From NCBI RefSeq assembly GCF_021341665.1, contig NZ_JAJTTH010000005.1, positions 1 to 64,000 of the forward strand: a DNA stretch of 64,000 bases. The letters are read 5' to 3'. This document shows, one piece after another, positions 1 through 8,664 of this stretch. The number at the start of each line of letters is the position of its first letter. Position 1 is the stretch's first letter. The translations under genes were made by a program, and so were the position numbers. Origin of the DNA: Pseudomonas sp. Au-Pse12 (GTDB lineage Bacteria; Pseudomonadota; Gammaproteobacteria; Pseudomonadales; Pseudomonadaceae). Below the pieces are notes generated by a model. That model ran no database searches. It saw only the letters and a program-made list of their open reading frames with translations, and was not told the DNA's origin.

Positions 1-22
1 GACAACCAGGGCGGCACCTTGA

Positions 23-1954
23 GTGCAGGGCAAGGGTGACCTTGCCTGGAACAGCATGAAGGGCAAGGGCAGCACCGACGAGGCCCTGCGCCAGAGCCAG
101 TTGACGGCCAAGGGCGATTTGGTGATCAAGGCGGTGGATGGCTTGAAGGTCGATGTGAAACATGTCGACCAGGCGACCATCAGCCAGAGCATCGACGCCA
201 TGGTCGCGGCTGATCCACAGCTGGCTTGGTTGAAGGAAGTCGAGCAGCGCGGGGATGTGGACTGGCGGCAGGTGAAGGAAGTGCATGATTCCTTCAAGTA
301 CAGCCATTCCGGGCTTGGGGCCGGTGCGCAGATGGTCATTGCCATCCTGATTGCCTATTTCACGGCAGGTGCTGCTAGCGGGCTGGTTGCCAGCGGGGCC
401 TCGGCTGCAGGTGCTTCCACGGCGGCGACTACAGCCGGTGGCATGTGGGCGGCCGGTACGGGGGCGTCCTTGCAGGGTATTGGCTGGGCTAATGCGATGG
501 TGACTGCCGGCGCTATGGGCATGACCAGTAATACAGCCATCAGCACGATCAACAACAAGGGCAACCTGAGTCTGGTGCTCAAGGATGTGACGTCCAAGGA
601 TGCACTGCGAGGATACGCCGTCTCGGGTATCACCGCAGGGCTGACCGCGGGGCTGTTCGACGGGTGGACGGGGACTAAGGCTGACGTTGCTGGTGCGGCT
701 GGCGCGACCGGGGCCGTTGCGAAGACAACTGCGGTGCTGCCGCCGGGTGGGCTTTCTACGTTGGACGGGGTCGGGCGTTTCGCCGGCAGTCAGATGTTGC
801 AGAACGGTACCTCCGCTGTGATCGACCGCGCACTAGGCGGTAACAGCTCGTTCAGCGATGCATTGCGCAATAGTCTGGTTAACACCTTTGCGGCGGCTGG
901 ATTCAAATGGGTTGGTGATATCAGCGGAGAAAACAAACTCAACCTGAAGGATGGGGGATTACCCAAAATCGCGCTCCATGCGCTCATGGGCGGCCTCGCA
1001 GCGGAGGCTGCGGGAGGCGATTTCAGGATGGGGGCCCTGTCAGCTGGTGTAAATGAAGCCGTGGTCGGACTGCTGGCCGATCAGTACACCAAGATGCCGA
1101 AAGAGGAAAAAAACCAGCTGTTGGTGATGAACTCGCAGCTCATTGGCGTATTGACCGCTGCAGCCGCTGGCGGCGACGCCAAGGATCTGCAGACGGGGTC
1201 GTGGGTCGCGAGCAGCGCAACCTCTTACAATCGCCTGTTACATGACGCCGAAAAGAAGGCACTCACGACCGAAGCGGCAGAACTGCAGAAGCGACTTGGC
1301 AAGCCAGGGACCGATTTGTCCTGGGACGACTTGCTGCTGCTGGCAGCCAACGCCCATGTAGACGAGACGGAGAACAAGCGGCTGCAGGCGCTGCTGCAGA
1401 TGTACGGCTCGAATAATCCAGAGGGGCAGAATTTTGCCGGAAATCTGCTTATCGCCCAGCAGAGCATTGCCAAATTGGCAGCCCAGGACATCGTCCTGAC
1501 CTGGAAGGACGGCCGTCCGATCACGGCCTATGGTGATGAGGTCAAAGCATTCCAGTCCACTGGAAAGCAGTTCCAGGACCACGCGTTGTTCAATACCGTC
1601 TCGAAATGGACGCAGGCATCGGGTAACAGCTGGGCCGGTGAAGTCGATATGGTGCCCGAGGCATGGAAGCGGCAGTTTGGTGAGAAGAATGCCGCAATCT
1701 ACATACGTGAGATTGGGCAGGTCTCGAGCAACCCGGAGGAAATGAAAGACCTGATGGAGCGCCTCTCGGTCATTGTCACGGGCGGTGTGGAGGATGTGAC
1801 GGTGGACCTGGATATCGCTTTGGCGATGGCAGGGGCGCCTGCTGTGTTGCGGGCGTTGCTGGCCAAGCGGGTTAGTGCTGCAATGGCCGAGGCAGGTGGC
1901 GCTGCGGCTGGCAAGGAAACTCTGGTTGATGCGGGGGGGGGCGTCAGCTGGTAG
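23..1954 (+). CDS. CdiA/filamentous haemagglutinin C-terminal region (5' incomplete, frame-broken)
   Basis: Carboxy-terminal half of a large two-partner-secreted exoprotein of the CdiA/FhaB type, which displays a variable toxin tip at the cell surface. Residues about 80-260 form a glycine/alanine-rich DUF637-like haemagglutinin domain, followed by a pre-toxin stretch containing SATSYNRLLH, similar to the conserved pre-toxin region of these proteins. The frame opens with GTG at 23, but this is probably not the real start. Frame 1 of bases 1-36 encodes DNQGGTLSAG, a typical haemagglutinin repeat, so the gene came from the left and changes frame near 20-40. It stops at 1954, just after a run of nine G, while the toxin domain continues in another frame. 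The family is clear; whether this locus makes an intact protein is not. Confidence 0.75.
   Translation: MQGKGDLAWNSMKGKGSTDEALRQSQLTAKGDLVIKAVDGLKVDVKHVDQATISQSIDAMVAADPQLAWLKEVEQRGDVDWRQVKEVHDSFKYSHSGLGAGAQMVIAILIAYFTAGAASGLVASGASAAGASTAATTAGGMWAAGTGASLQGIGWANAMVTAGAMGMTSNTAISTINNKGNLSLVLKDVTSKDALRGYAVSGITAGLTAGLFDGWTGTKADVAGAAGATGAVAKTTAVLPPGGLSTLDGVGRFAGSQMLQNGTSAVIDRALGGNSSFSDALRNSLVNTFAAAGFKWVGDISGENKLNLKDGGLPKIALHALMGGLAAEAAGGDFRMGALSAGVNEAVVGLLADQYTKMPKEEKNQLLVMNSQLIGVLTAAAAGGDAKDLQTGSWVASSATSYNRLLHDAEKKALTTEAAELQKRLGKPGTDLSWDDLLLLAANAHVDETENKRLQALLQMYGSNNPEGQNFAGNLLIAQQSIAKLAAQDIVLTWKDGRPITAYGDEVKAFQSTGKQFQDHALFNTVSKWTQASGNSWAGEVDMVPEAWKRQFGEKNAAIYIREIGQVSSNPEEMKDLMERLSVIVTGGVEDVTVDLDIALAMAGAPAVLRALLAKRVSAAMAEAGGAAAGKETLVDAGGGVSW
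1933..1941 (+). repeat. G9 homopolymer at the haemagglutinin/toxin frame break
   Basis: Nine consecutive G residues lie 11 bases before the haemagglutinin stop codon. Losing one G would fuse that frame in register to the deaminase toxin domain downstream through a glycine/alanine/serine-rich linker. It could be a slipped-strand switch, a fixed mutation or a base-calling error. Confidence 0.8.
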
Positions 1955-2561
1955 GGGCGCCAGTGGCGGTGCGGGCAAGGGGCCCTGGGTGGACGGGGAA
2001 TTTGGCCACCTTGATCCGTTGAATAGTGCCGAATTTGACCGCCTGCTTTTCCAGAAGGTTGGTTCAGAAGCTGAGGCGCTAATTAAAGCAGGGGATACTG
2101 CCGGCGTCGCGTTGTCGAGGGCAGGTGTACCTGGGCGGGATTATGTGAGCGAGGCGTTCACCAATATCAACGCAAAAGTACCGAACTTCCCTGGGATCGA
2201 ACGATTTGGTGAGACCAAACAATATTTTACAGTGGTCGATCAGGGGGCGTTCATGCGAAAGGTGGACCAGCTGTATGCTGACACAGGAACGCCGCTGACA
2301 CCCCAGGTTAGAGAGGTGATTGAAAACCTTGTCAGCAATGGAAAGAGATTTGATGTACAGAATGGTATTCCTGGGTTGCACGCCGAGGTCAGAGCCGTGA
2401 ATAGTGCACTTACTCGGTACCCAAAGGTATCAATTGATGAGGTGAAAGTGGCCACCTACAAGCTGGCACCTAGGCAGGGTCAAGGCGATAAATTCAAGGC
2501 GTGCTCGAACTGCAGCGGTGTACTGAAGGATGTCGATGTGATTACCGGAAGGAGGCACTGA
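1942..2561 (+). CDS. YwqJ-like deaminase toxin domain (polymorphic CdiA-type C-terminus)
   Basis: Toxin module of about 205 residues read one frame away from the preceding haemagglutinin region. It has the two zinc-binding signatures of the cytidine-deaminase fold: GLHAEVRAVN, with the HAE motif, and about 50 residues later KACSNCSG, with CxxC. This spacing is typical of YwqJ-related bacterial deaminase toxins, which are predicted to edit nucleic acid or nucleotides in competitors. The open frame runs upstream to an ATG at 1875, but that part overlaps the haemagglutinin codons and is probably not used. With eight rather than nine G at 1933 it would be the natural C-terminus of the exoprotein. 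The stop overlaps the start of the probable immunity gene by one base. The substrate is unknown. Confidence 0.7.
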
Positions 2562-3427
2562 TGATTATCAAAAAAAATGCGCTAAGCAACCAAGGTGGAT
2601 TGTGGACTTTTCGGGACGTGCCATACACCGGGGGCGTGTTGGAACTCTCGAGTGGTCATGTGGTGGGGGGCGGTATGTATGAGGAAGGCCGCTTTGTTGA
2701 TGTCTACCGTAGCGAGTTTATTCTTGGGGAGGTGCGCAATAGCATCGAAATGGAACGTGACTATACGGGGGAGCAGTTTTATTGGGAAGGTAAGGTTTAC
2801 AATGGTTTTTCCTATGAGTTCAGCGGAGATATATGTGTCAGCGAGCGCTTGTATGAATATGGCTGGGTGATAGAGGAAGTAACCTACTTTCCAGATGGCC
2901 AGTTGCGTACTGTCGAGATCGGGGAGGATGTCCCACAGAGTTATGAGTGGTTCGAAGGCGGCGGGCTGGAAGCGATGACGGTTCACCAAAATAATGTTTT
3001 TATGTTTTCATTGAAATTTTCATTGGAAGGGCTAGAGCGGTTGACTTTGTTGGGTGACTACTTTTCTAGGTTGCCGAAAGTGATTGGCTGCATAAGGTTT
3101 CCTATGTTACGTGATAAAGCGGAGCTCTCCTCTCTTAAGTGTGCGGGCCGAGTTTTACTCAGTGGGGATGGTATTGACACGGCCGTGATTGGTTACATTT
3201 TTTTGGGCGAAAATCAGCGGCGTATCAGAGAGTTGGAGTTGGATGGTGTCAATGGGACGCCGGAACTCCTGCAGTGTTTGAATAATCTTCAGCAGTTGAG
3301 TGTATTGAAAATTGTGGCTGCTAAGCATTGCTTTGACTGGTGGCGTGAAGGGTGCGTACAGTTTCAGATACTTCGACCCGAATGTGATGTGTATTTAAAT
3401 AATCGCAAGGTTAGTTTGGCGGGGTGA
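2561..3427 (+). CDS. Probable immunity protein for the deaminase toxin
   Basis: 288-residue soluble, acidic protein starting at ATG 2561, one base inside the toxin stop codon, with a strong GGAGG ribosome site at 2551-2555. The N-terminal 140 residues are rich in Gly, Tyr and Glu with short beta-hairpin-like blocks (YTGEQFYWEGK, YFPDGQLRTVEIG), resembling MORN/YwqK-type repeats. The rest has leucine-rich stretches. No signal peptide or membrane helix is visible. I do not recognise the family. The immunity role is inferred from position: a toxin C-terminus is normally followed directly by its immunity gene. Base composition is AT-richer than the core genome, as usual for such cassettes. Its 3' end overlaps the convergent endonuclease V gene by 17 bases. 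Confidence 0.6.
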   Translation: MIIKKNALSNQGGLWTFRDVPYTGGVLELSSGHVVGGGMYEEGRFVDVYRSEFILGEVRNSIEMERDYTGEQFYWEGKVYNGFSYEFSGDICVSERLYEYGWVIEEVTYFPDGQLRTVEIGEDVPQSYEWFEGGGLEAMTVHQNNVFMFSLKFSLEGLERLTLLGDYFSRLPKVIGCIRFPMLRDKAELSSLKCAGRVLLSGDGIDTAVIGYIFLGENQRRIRELELDGVNGTPELLQCLNNLQQLSVLKIVAAKHCFDWWREGCVQFQILRPECDVYLNNRKVSLAG

Positions 3428-4109
3428 TGGCGTATTTGTTCTGTTCGTAAAATTGCTTTCCATGTCGATCTGCAAGCCGTGTTGTTTCTGGTAATCGATA
3501 GTTGCGTGTGACGTTCAATACCCAGTGGCAGGCGGTTTCAAGGGAAATTCGGTGGCCGATTGAAACGAACACAGGTTTTACATTTTCTTGAGTCCTGAGC
3601 ACGGCCCCGATTAGTTCGTCACCGTCGAACAGGCCTGAGTGGCATCCCCTTTCATTAAGGGGAGGTGCGTATTCACCGATGAAACGACTTTTTCCGCATC
3701 CAATAGTGGGTATGTCATAAAGTACCCCCAAGTGTGATGCCAAGCCAAACCGACGAGGGTGAGCTATACCTTGCCCGTCGCAAATGATCAGGTCAGGTCG
3801 GTGGGTTATAGTTGATAAAAGTCTTACGATTGAAGGCAGTTCTCTAAACAAAAAAAGACCAGGTACATAAGGGTATGACGCCATGCCTGCCCATGCATGG
3901 CTTTCGATAGTTTCTAGGCTGTGCGCATCAACTATAGCAATAGATGCAATTAGTGTGTCGTTATTTTTATGGTAGGCAACATCAATTCCAGCGATGCGGT
4001 TTACCACTCCCAGTCGATCTTTTTTGACTACTTGCTTTGAGAGTTTTATTTGTAAGTCTATTGCTTCGCTGGGAGGAATGTCCCAAGCATGTCTTATGGC
4101 AGGTAGCAT
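3411..4109 (-). CDS. nfi: Endonuclease V (deoxyinosine 3' endonuclease)
   Basis: 232-residue DNA-repair nuclease that nicks DNA at the second phosphodiester bond 3' of deoxyinosine produced by adenine deamination. The family motifs are present in order: GIDVAY with the catalytic Asp, YPYVPGLFLFRELP, CDGQGIAHPRRFGLASHLG, and GCGKSRFIG with the conserved Lys. Length fits the family. Codon use and base composition are clearly AT-richer than most genes in the window, so it was probably acquired with the island. It converges on the immunity gene with a 17-base overlap. A repair enzyme for deaminated bases beside a deaminase toxin is suggestive, but a functional link is only a guess. Confidence 0.9.
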   Translation of the reverse strand: MLPAIRHAWDIPPSEAIDLQIKLSKQVVKKDRLGVVNRIAGIDVAYHKNNDTLIASIAIVDAHSLETIESHAWAGMASYPYVPGLFLFRELPSIVRLLSTITHRPDLIICDGQGIAHPRRFGLASHLGVLYDIPTIGCGKSRFIGEYAPPLNERGCHSGLFDGDELIGAVLRTQENVKPVFVSIGHRISLETACHWVLNVTRNYRLPETTRLADRHGKQFYEQNKYAITPPN

Positions 4110-4339
4110 ATAAGGGGCTCTGGTGCGCTGGTTTGAGTAGGCTGATATTTTATATACATACTATGCAATTTTCGACTGCTGGAAAGTTTATCCTGTTGCG
4201 AGTCTGGAAGGTCTTATGCTTAAGGAAACTCCGAACAAGTCAGCGACGGGCATTTGATTGGCGACCGAATCGCTTTTCAGCCTGGTCTTCGGCGGCAGGC
4301 TTCACCAGAAACCCGGCTTTTGACCGGGGGGTCTGCGTT
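4110..4339. other. AT-rich spacer with a possible IS5 terminus
   Basis: No gene is visible. A stretch around 4217-4250 (TAAGGAAACTCCGAACAAGT) resembles the end of IS5-family elements and would mark the outer end of the transposase remnant that follows. This match is from memory only. Confidence 0.35.
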
Positions 4340-4600
4340 TTACAGGCACACTTCTCCCGTTTCAGCCAGCAACTCTCGGCGGGCCATCCATAGATTCGAC
4401 AGGGCGAACAAGATGACCAGTTGCGCGGTGTTTTTGGCCAGGCCTCGGAAGCGTACTTCGATTTTGCGGAACTGTCGTTTGATCACCCAAAATGAATGTC
4501 CGACCTTGGCCCACATCTGCTTTTTTGCCTTCTCGATCGTGCGCCTAGTCTTGTACAGGACACTGCGTTTGCTCGGCTGTTTGGTATGCGATCCATAAAC
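4340..4600 (-). mobile_element. IS5-family transposase remnant (C-terminal fragment)
   Basis: The minus strand encodes about 80 residues matching the end of IS5-group transposases: [19 protein letters not shown], then VRFRGLAKNTAQL and FALSNLWMARREL, before a TAA at 4340-4342. The N-terminal two thirds, with the first two catalytic acidic residues, are missing, so the element cannot move itself. It abuts the 3' end of the IS66 remnant, so one element may have been truncated by the other. The boundary near 4600 is approximate. Confidence 0.75.
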
Positions 4601-4628
4601 CCCACCAACCCAACAGCGGGGCAACGGT

Positions 4629-6156
4629 TTACTGTGGTATTTCTGGCGAGCAGTTCCACGGCAGTAGCGCCTCGTAGTCCTTTACTGAAGGCATGCGGCA
4701 GCCGCTCTAGTATGTGGCATAGCCACGTATAAGGCTCTTGGCCGTTGACCTTGGCGGTCTCAACCAGGGTATAGATCTTCGCGCTGGCACCGGCACCGTT
4801 GACGGTATCGCTGAACAGCCGGGCCTTGCGCCCGGTGACAAACGGCTTGATGGCTCGCTCAACTGCGTTATTGTCGATAGGCAAATAGCCCGCTTCAACG
4901 TAGCGCTCAAACCTGTTCCAGTTATTCGCCAGATAATGCACGGCCTTGCCCAACAGCACTTTGTGCTGTCACCTGAGCCTGGGGGTTCTCCAGCCAGCTT
5001 TTCAGTTGTGCCAGGATCGGCAGGCTTTTCTCCTGTCGACCTACAAACCGCTGTTTATCGCTGACGTCCTTGAGCTCACGCTCGATGGCGTACAGTTTGT
5101 TGATCATCGTCAGCGCGATATCGGCCCGTCAGGTTTTACCCTTGGGCTGCACTTTTGGCGCGTCCACGAACTTGCGTCGTGCATGGGCCATGCCCGCCAG
5201 ACGTTCCACATCGGATTGCAACGCCAACGCGTTATAGCCGGCGTTATCGTCGGTCATGACATAACCACGGTAATTTTCCAGCAGACGCAGTGGCTCTTCC
5301 TGAGCACGGCTGGACGCGTAATCAAACAGCACGACTTTACGATCTGGCGGGCCGATGGCTTGCACCCACATCCAGGATTGGCTGGTCGGGTCTCGAACCG
5401 GTTCTTTCAACACCTGGACACGGGTTTCATCGCAGTGGATTATCGGACTTTCCAACAGGCGGTCACGCATCAAATTAATCAGCGGCTGGAAGTGTTCACT
5501 GCACTGGATAATCCAGCGAGCCGGCGTTTGCCGAGGGATCTCGATGCCGTGTCGGCTCAGCACAATTTCGAAGCGGTGCAGCGGCAGACCATCGACGTAT
5601 TTAGTCGTTAACAGCATGGCTAATACGCTTGGGCTGGCCATGCTCTTTTCGATCAGTTGCGCAGGTTTTTCAGCCGTGAAAGGCGCTGCTTCGCAGCCCC
5701 TGCACCCGTAGATCTTGCGGATATATTTGATGGCCCGGATCTGCATCGGCACGATGTCCAGTTACTCGCTGGTATCTTCGCCGATGGCATGTTTGCGGCA
5801 ACCGCAAGCACAGGTCAATTCGTGGATGATTTCGAGGCGGGCAAATCAGCGGACAGCGGCTTGCGTTTGCCACGACGAGGTGGCTGCTCAACAACCTCAT
5901 CATCGGCGTCGCCAAACAACGACATGGGTTTGCTTTCAGGCTCATTGAACAAGGCCAGTTGCGGGGTGTTGGGCTCAGCGGTTTGCTCGGATTTGCGTCC
6001 AAACCGACGGTTACGCAATAGCTTGATCTGTTCGTTCAGATCGACGATGTGGGGCTGATAAGCCTGGGCCGATTCCACCTGGTGAGTGAGCACCTCAAAC
6101 AGCAGTTGCTTGAGCAGAACAGGATCATCAGGAAGGTCATCGGGCAGAGAAATCAT
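4629..6156 (-). pseudogene. tnpC: IS66-family transposase (tnpC), multiply inactivated
   Basis: A complete but decayed IS66 transposase. The N-terminus (ATG at 6156) has the leucine-rich segment and RNRRFGRKSEQ motif. The middle has the zinc-finger-like CACGC and YGCRGCE segments and the core HCDETRVQVL and DDNAGYNALA. The end has [17 protein letters not shown] and the terminal [14 protein letters not shown], with stop at 4629-4631. At least five lesions are visible: a frameshift and short deletion near 5820-5850, TAA at 5762-5764 where Gln is expected, TGA at 5129-5131 where Gly is expected, a frameshift near 4955-4960, and another near 4680. The usual companions tnpA and tnpB are absent. 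The element is dead and old. Confidence 0.88.
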
Positions 6157-6315
6157 GACCCGGATTATACCAAGTCACGCTGAACTGGACGGGTACTGTG
6201 CTTTTAGTTAGATGTCAAGGTTGAAGTCGGGCTGCTTTATACCGCCCCTTTCTGTTTATGCGAATTTTCAACAGGCTGCGTTTTCACACCGCCTGATCAA
6301 GCCGCCCTTTTTAGC
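6157..6315. other. Spacer between the IS66 remnant and the small hypothetical gene
   Basis: No coding sequence supported. It contains the bases just upstream of the IS66 transposase and, presumably, one end of that element; I could not place the terminal repeat with confidence. Confidence 0.4.
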
Positions 6316-6588
6316 TTACTGGAGCACTTGTTCCTGCATCCGCCTCGTCGTCACATCCATCAAATCACACCCATCTCGCAGCAAAATACTGCACACCAGC
6401 GACAGTTCCTGCAGCACCACTGCACCTTTGGGCGCTTCATCAGAAGCCGCGAAGTTTTCCAGTAGTTGAGTCACAGCGCGAATGCGATACGCCGCTGCAT
6501 CGTGCAGGACGTCAATGGGGGCTTGGGTATCGATCAGCAGTGAGGGGATGTTGCAGTCGTGGCCGGTAATAGCTTGATAACGCGTCAT
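6316..6588 (-). CDS. Small conserved hypothetical protein (DUF3077/DUF6124-like)
   Basis: 90-residue, largely helical cytoplasmic protein without signal or membrane segment. The start at 6588 is supported by a GAGG ribosome site about nine bases upstream on the minus strand. The layout (short variable head, helix with DAAAYRIRAVTQLLENFA, a second helix with LVLQELSLVCSILLRDGC-like spacing) resembles the small proteins of unknown function common in fluorescens-group pseudomonads. The family assignment is weak. It sits at the right edge of the accessory island next to transposon debris. Confidence 0.55.
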   Translation of the reverse strand: MTRYQAITGHDCNIPSLLIDTQAPIDVLHDAAAYRIRAVTQLLENFAASDEAPKGAVVLQELSLVCSILLRDGCDLMDVTTRRMQEQVLQ

Positions 6589-6876
6589 TTATTGAGCCTC
6601 TTTAGTTTGACTGAGGACTCTGTAGATCAGGTCGCCAAACCCGGTCGTCCATTCAACGACCCCTCGACTATATCCAGCGCTTCCTCTGTCCTTAAAGCCC
6701 CATTCCTACTGGATCGTCTGCTTCTGCTGTAAGGCAATTCCTAATTTGCCGAGAGTATCTTTTCGAGCCGGTCCGTCGCGATTTTCCTGGCTTACAATGC
6801 CGCCGCTCATCGCCATACCAGAGATGCTTTTCAGGTGGCGGTGCGTTGTTGAAAACCCTCTCAAGGAAGATCCGTC
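6589..6876. other. Intergenic region with probable promoter of the lipoprotein gene
   Basis: No ORF worth reporting. A TACAAT hexamer at 6793-6798 could serve as -10 for the lipoprotein gene at 6877, giving an untranslated leader of about 70 bases. No convincing -35 is seen. Confidence 0.4.
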
Positions 6877-7458
6877 ATGCGTCTTTTTTCGTTGCTGTTC
6901 ACTCTCGTTCTACTCTCCGGTTGTGCTTCCACGCCGGACTATTACATCTCGCCCAAACCGGTGCAGATTCCCGCCACCGCCACTTACTGGATCGACACCT
7001 TCAACCTGCAATTGGTCGGCGAGAGCGAGCGCTTTCTGCCCGAGGACAAGTTGCGTCAGCAACTGGGCATGGAGTTGATCCGGCAATTGGGCAATGCCAA
7101 TCGCTACGCCGCCAGCAAGGACAGCGCCGACTACCTGCTGGATGTGGATGCGGTGTACAAGCGCCGGCTCAGTGATTCCAAGGGTGGGCTGGTGTCGATG
7201 GTCGTCGATGACAATACGATCCTTGCCAGTGTCGATTTCGGTTACAAGGTGCAGGTCAAGCGCGGCGGCGCCGAGGTGCTGCATTTCGCTCAGGAGCGCC
7301 AAGGCTTGCAGCCTGCCGGGGCCATGGGCCAGTTGCGCAATATGAAGAGCATGCTGGGGGTGATCACCAACAGCGGTAATTCGGATGTGGAGAATTTCTA
7401 CATTCGCACTCTGCCGAAGTTCATTGTCAGTGATATCAAGGCCATTCCTTCGCGCTGA
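6877..7458 (+). CDS. Putative lipoprotein
   Basis: 193-residue protein with a short signal peptide ending in the lipobox LLSGC (acylated Cys at about residue 16), so it should be anchored in a periplasm-facing membrane leaflet. The mature part is mixed alpha/beta, with a WIDTFNLQLVGE segment and later YLLDVDAVYKRR. No catalytic motif is recognised. AAGGA lies upstream of the ATG. It is monocistronic: a long inverted repeat follows, then the AraC gene on the other strand. Conserved hypothetical in Pseudomonas as far as I can judge; function unknown. Confidence 0.8.
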   Translation: MRLFSLLFTLVLLSGCASTPDYYISPKPVQIPATATYWIDTFNLQLVGESERFLPEDKLRQQLGMELIRQLGNANRYAASKDSADYLLDVDAVYKRRLSDSKGGLVSMVVDDNTILASVDFGYKVQVKRGGAEVLHFAQERQGLQPAGAMGQLRNMKSMLGVITNSGNSDVENFYIRTLPKFIVSDIKAIPSR

Positions 7459-7477
7459 GTAGGTGTGTGGTGGGATG

Positions 7478-7574
7478 GTAGGAGCGAGCTTGCTCGCGAT
7501 GAGCCGAGGGCGCTGCGTTCTTCCAGTTGTGGCGCGTTGTCGTTGACGTTCATCGCGAGCAAGCTCGCTCCTAC
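7478..7574. repeat. Perfect 24-bp inverted repeat (REP-type doublet)
   Basis: Bases 7478-7501 and 7551-7574 are perfect inverted copies (GTAGGAGCGAGCTTGCTCGC followed by GATG) separated by 49 bases. The GAGCGAGCTTGCTCGC core is a classic Pseudomonas extragenic palindrome. Lying between convergent genes, it may act as a transcription barrier. Confidence 0.9.
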
Positions 7575-7598
7575 ATGGGGATTAACATGCGTTTTGGC

Positions 7599-8546
7599 TT
7601 ATAGCGCCTTCACCGGAATACAAATCTCGCACTCCAACTCCCCGGTCTTGGCGTCGTAGTACGCATCCGCCGGATAGCGTTCGAACGCCGGGCGCGGGTC
7701 GAACTGCAGGCCGCTCTTGGGCAGCCAGTCACGGCACAGTTCGATCCAGGCGTCGGCGATGGCTGGGCCCAGGCCGCGGTAGTGGGCCACGGCGTAGAGG
7801 CCTCCGGGTAGGGTGGTAATGACGGCCGGGGCGTTGGCCTTGAAGTCTTCCGGCACTTCGACGCAGGCGTCGTAGCGGCATTTGTCGGCGGGTGTGAGGT
7901 CCGGGTCGTCGTGGCCGATGCCGTAGCGCACGCGGTTGAACAGGTGGTGTTCGAGCATCCATGGCGCGGCGGTTTCGCGCCAGAACAGACCTATGCCGGG
8001 GCCGTAGGCGCCGATGTAGCGCAGGTAAGCCACGCGGGTGGCGGGCAGTTGCTGCAGGGTGACGTTCATCGCTGTTTCCTTCAGGTGAATGATGGCGTCA
8101 GGATCGTCGAAGGCCGGGATGTGGGTCTGATCAGGATTGCGCAATTCACGCAGGCGCCGTTCTCGGATGTCGTCGAGGCGGCGGTGCCAGCGTTTGGGTT
8201 CGGTGTCGCGCCAGGTGCTGGGGGAGACCGAGAAGTGTTGCTTGAAGGCTCGGGAAAAGGCTTCGCCGGAGCCGAAGCCGACTTCCAGTGCGATTTCCAG
8301 GATCGAGGCTTCGGGGCGGCTGGCCATGAGGTAGGCGCCGCAGGCCAGGCGCCGGCGACGCAGGTAGACGCCCAGGGGCTCGCCGACCCAGGCGCTGAAC
8401 AGGCGGTGGAAGTGGTAAGGCGAGAAATGCGCGACCCGCGCCAAGTCCGCCAGCTCCAGCGGTTGGTCCAGGTGTTGGTCGATATGCTCCAGCACCCGGT
8501 TCATGCGCAGGGTGTATTCATGGAGGCTGTGATAGGCGGCGCTCAT
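7599..8546 (-). CDS. AraC-family regulator with GyrI-like effector-binding domain
   Basis: 315-residue transcription factor with the DNA-binding part first. Residues about 10-110 form the double helix-turn-helix of AraC/XylS proteins (HFSPYHFHRLFSAWVGE, then ALEVGFGSGEAFSRAFKQHF). Residues about 155-315 form a GyrI-like/SOUL-type small-molecule binding domain beginning near VTLQQLPATRVAYLRY. This order matches the Rob/MarA-like AraC-GyrI subgroup, which often controls responses to toxic compounds. The target is unknown. Next to it on the same strand lies the DUF899 gene, separated by a REP element, so co-transcription is uncertain. Confidence 0.85.
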   Translation of the reverse strand: MSAAYHSLHEYTLRMNRVLEHIDQHLDQPLELADLARVAHFSPYHFHRLFSAWVGEPLGVYLRRRRLACGAYLMASRPEASILEIALEVGFGSGEAFSRAFKQHFSVSPSTWRDTEPKRWHRRLDDIRERRLRELRNPDQTHIPAFDDPDAIIHLKETAMNVTLQQLPATRVAYLRYIGAYGPGIGLFWRETAAPWMLEHHLFNRVRYGIGHDDPDLTPADKCRYDACVEVPEDFKANAPAVITTLPGGLYAVAHYRGLGPAIADAWIELCRDWLPKSGLQFDPRPAFERYPADAYYDAKTGELECEICIPVKAL

Positions 8547-8609
8547 GTCTTCAGCTTAGTTGGCTGGGTGGGTCGTCGCAGTCTGCCGCAGATGTGTGCC
8601 GTTGATGAG

Positions 8610-8664
8610 TGCGATTCGCCGGCAAGCCGGCCCCTGAGGGAGGCCTTTGCCGGCGAACAGGCTC
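8610..8664. repeat. REP element
   Basis: The segment contains GCCGGCAAGCCGGCCCC and an inverted GCCGGCGAACAGG copy, the usual Pseudomonas REP signature, between the ends of two genes. Confidence 0.7.

Noticed and set aside
1238..1978. 246-codon minus-strand frame inside the haemagglutinin gene
   Set aside because: Mirror frame of the coding strand with Arg/His/Leu bias.
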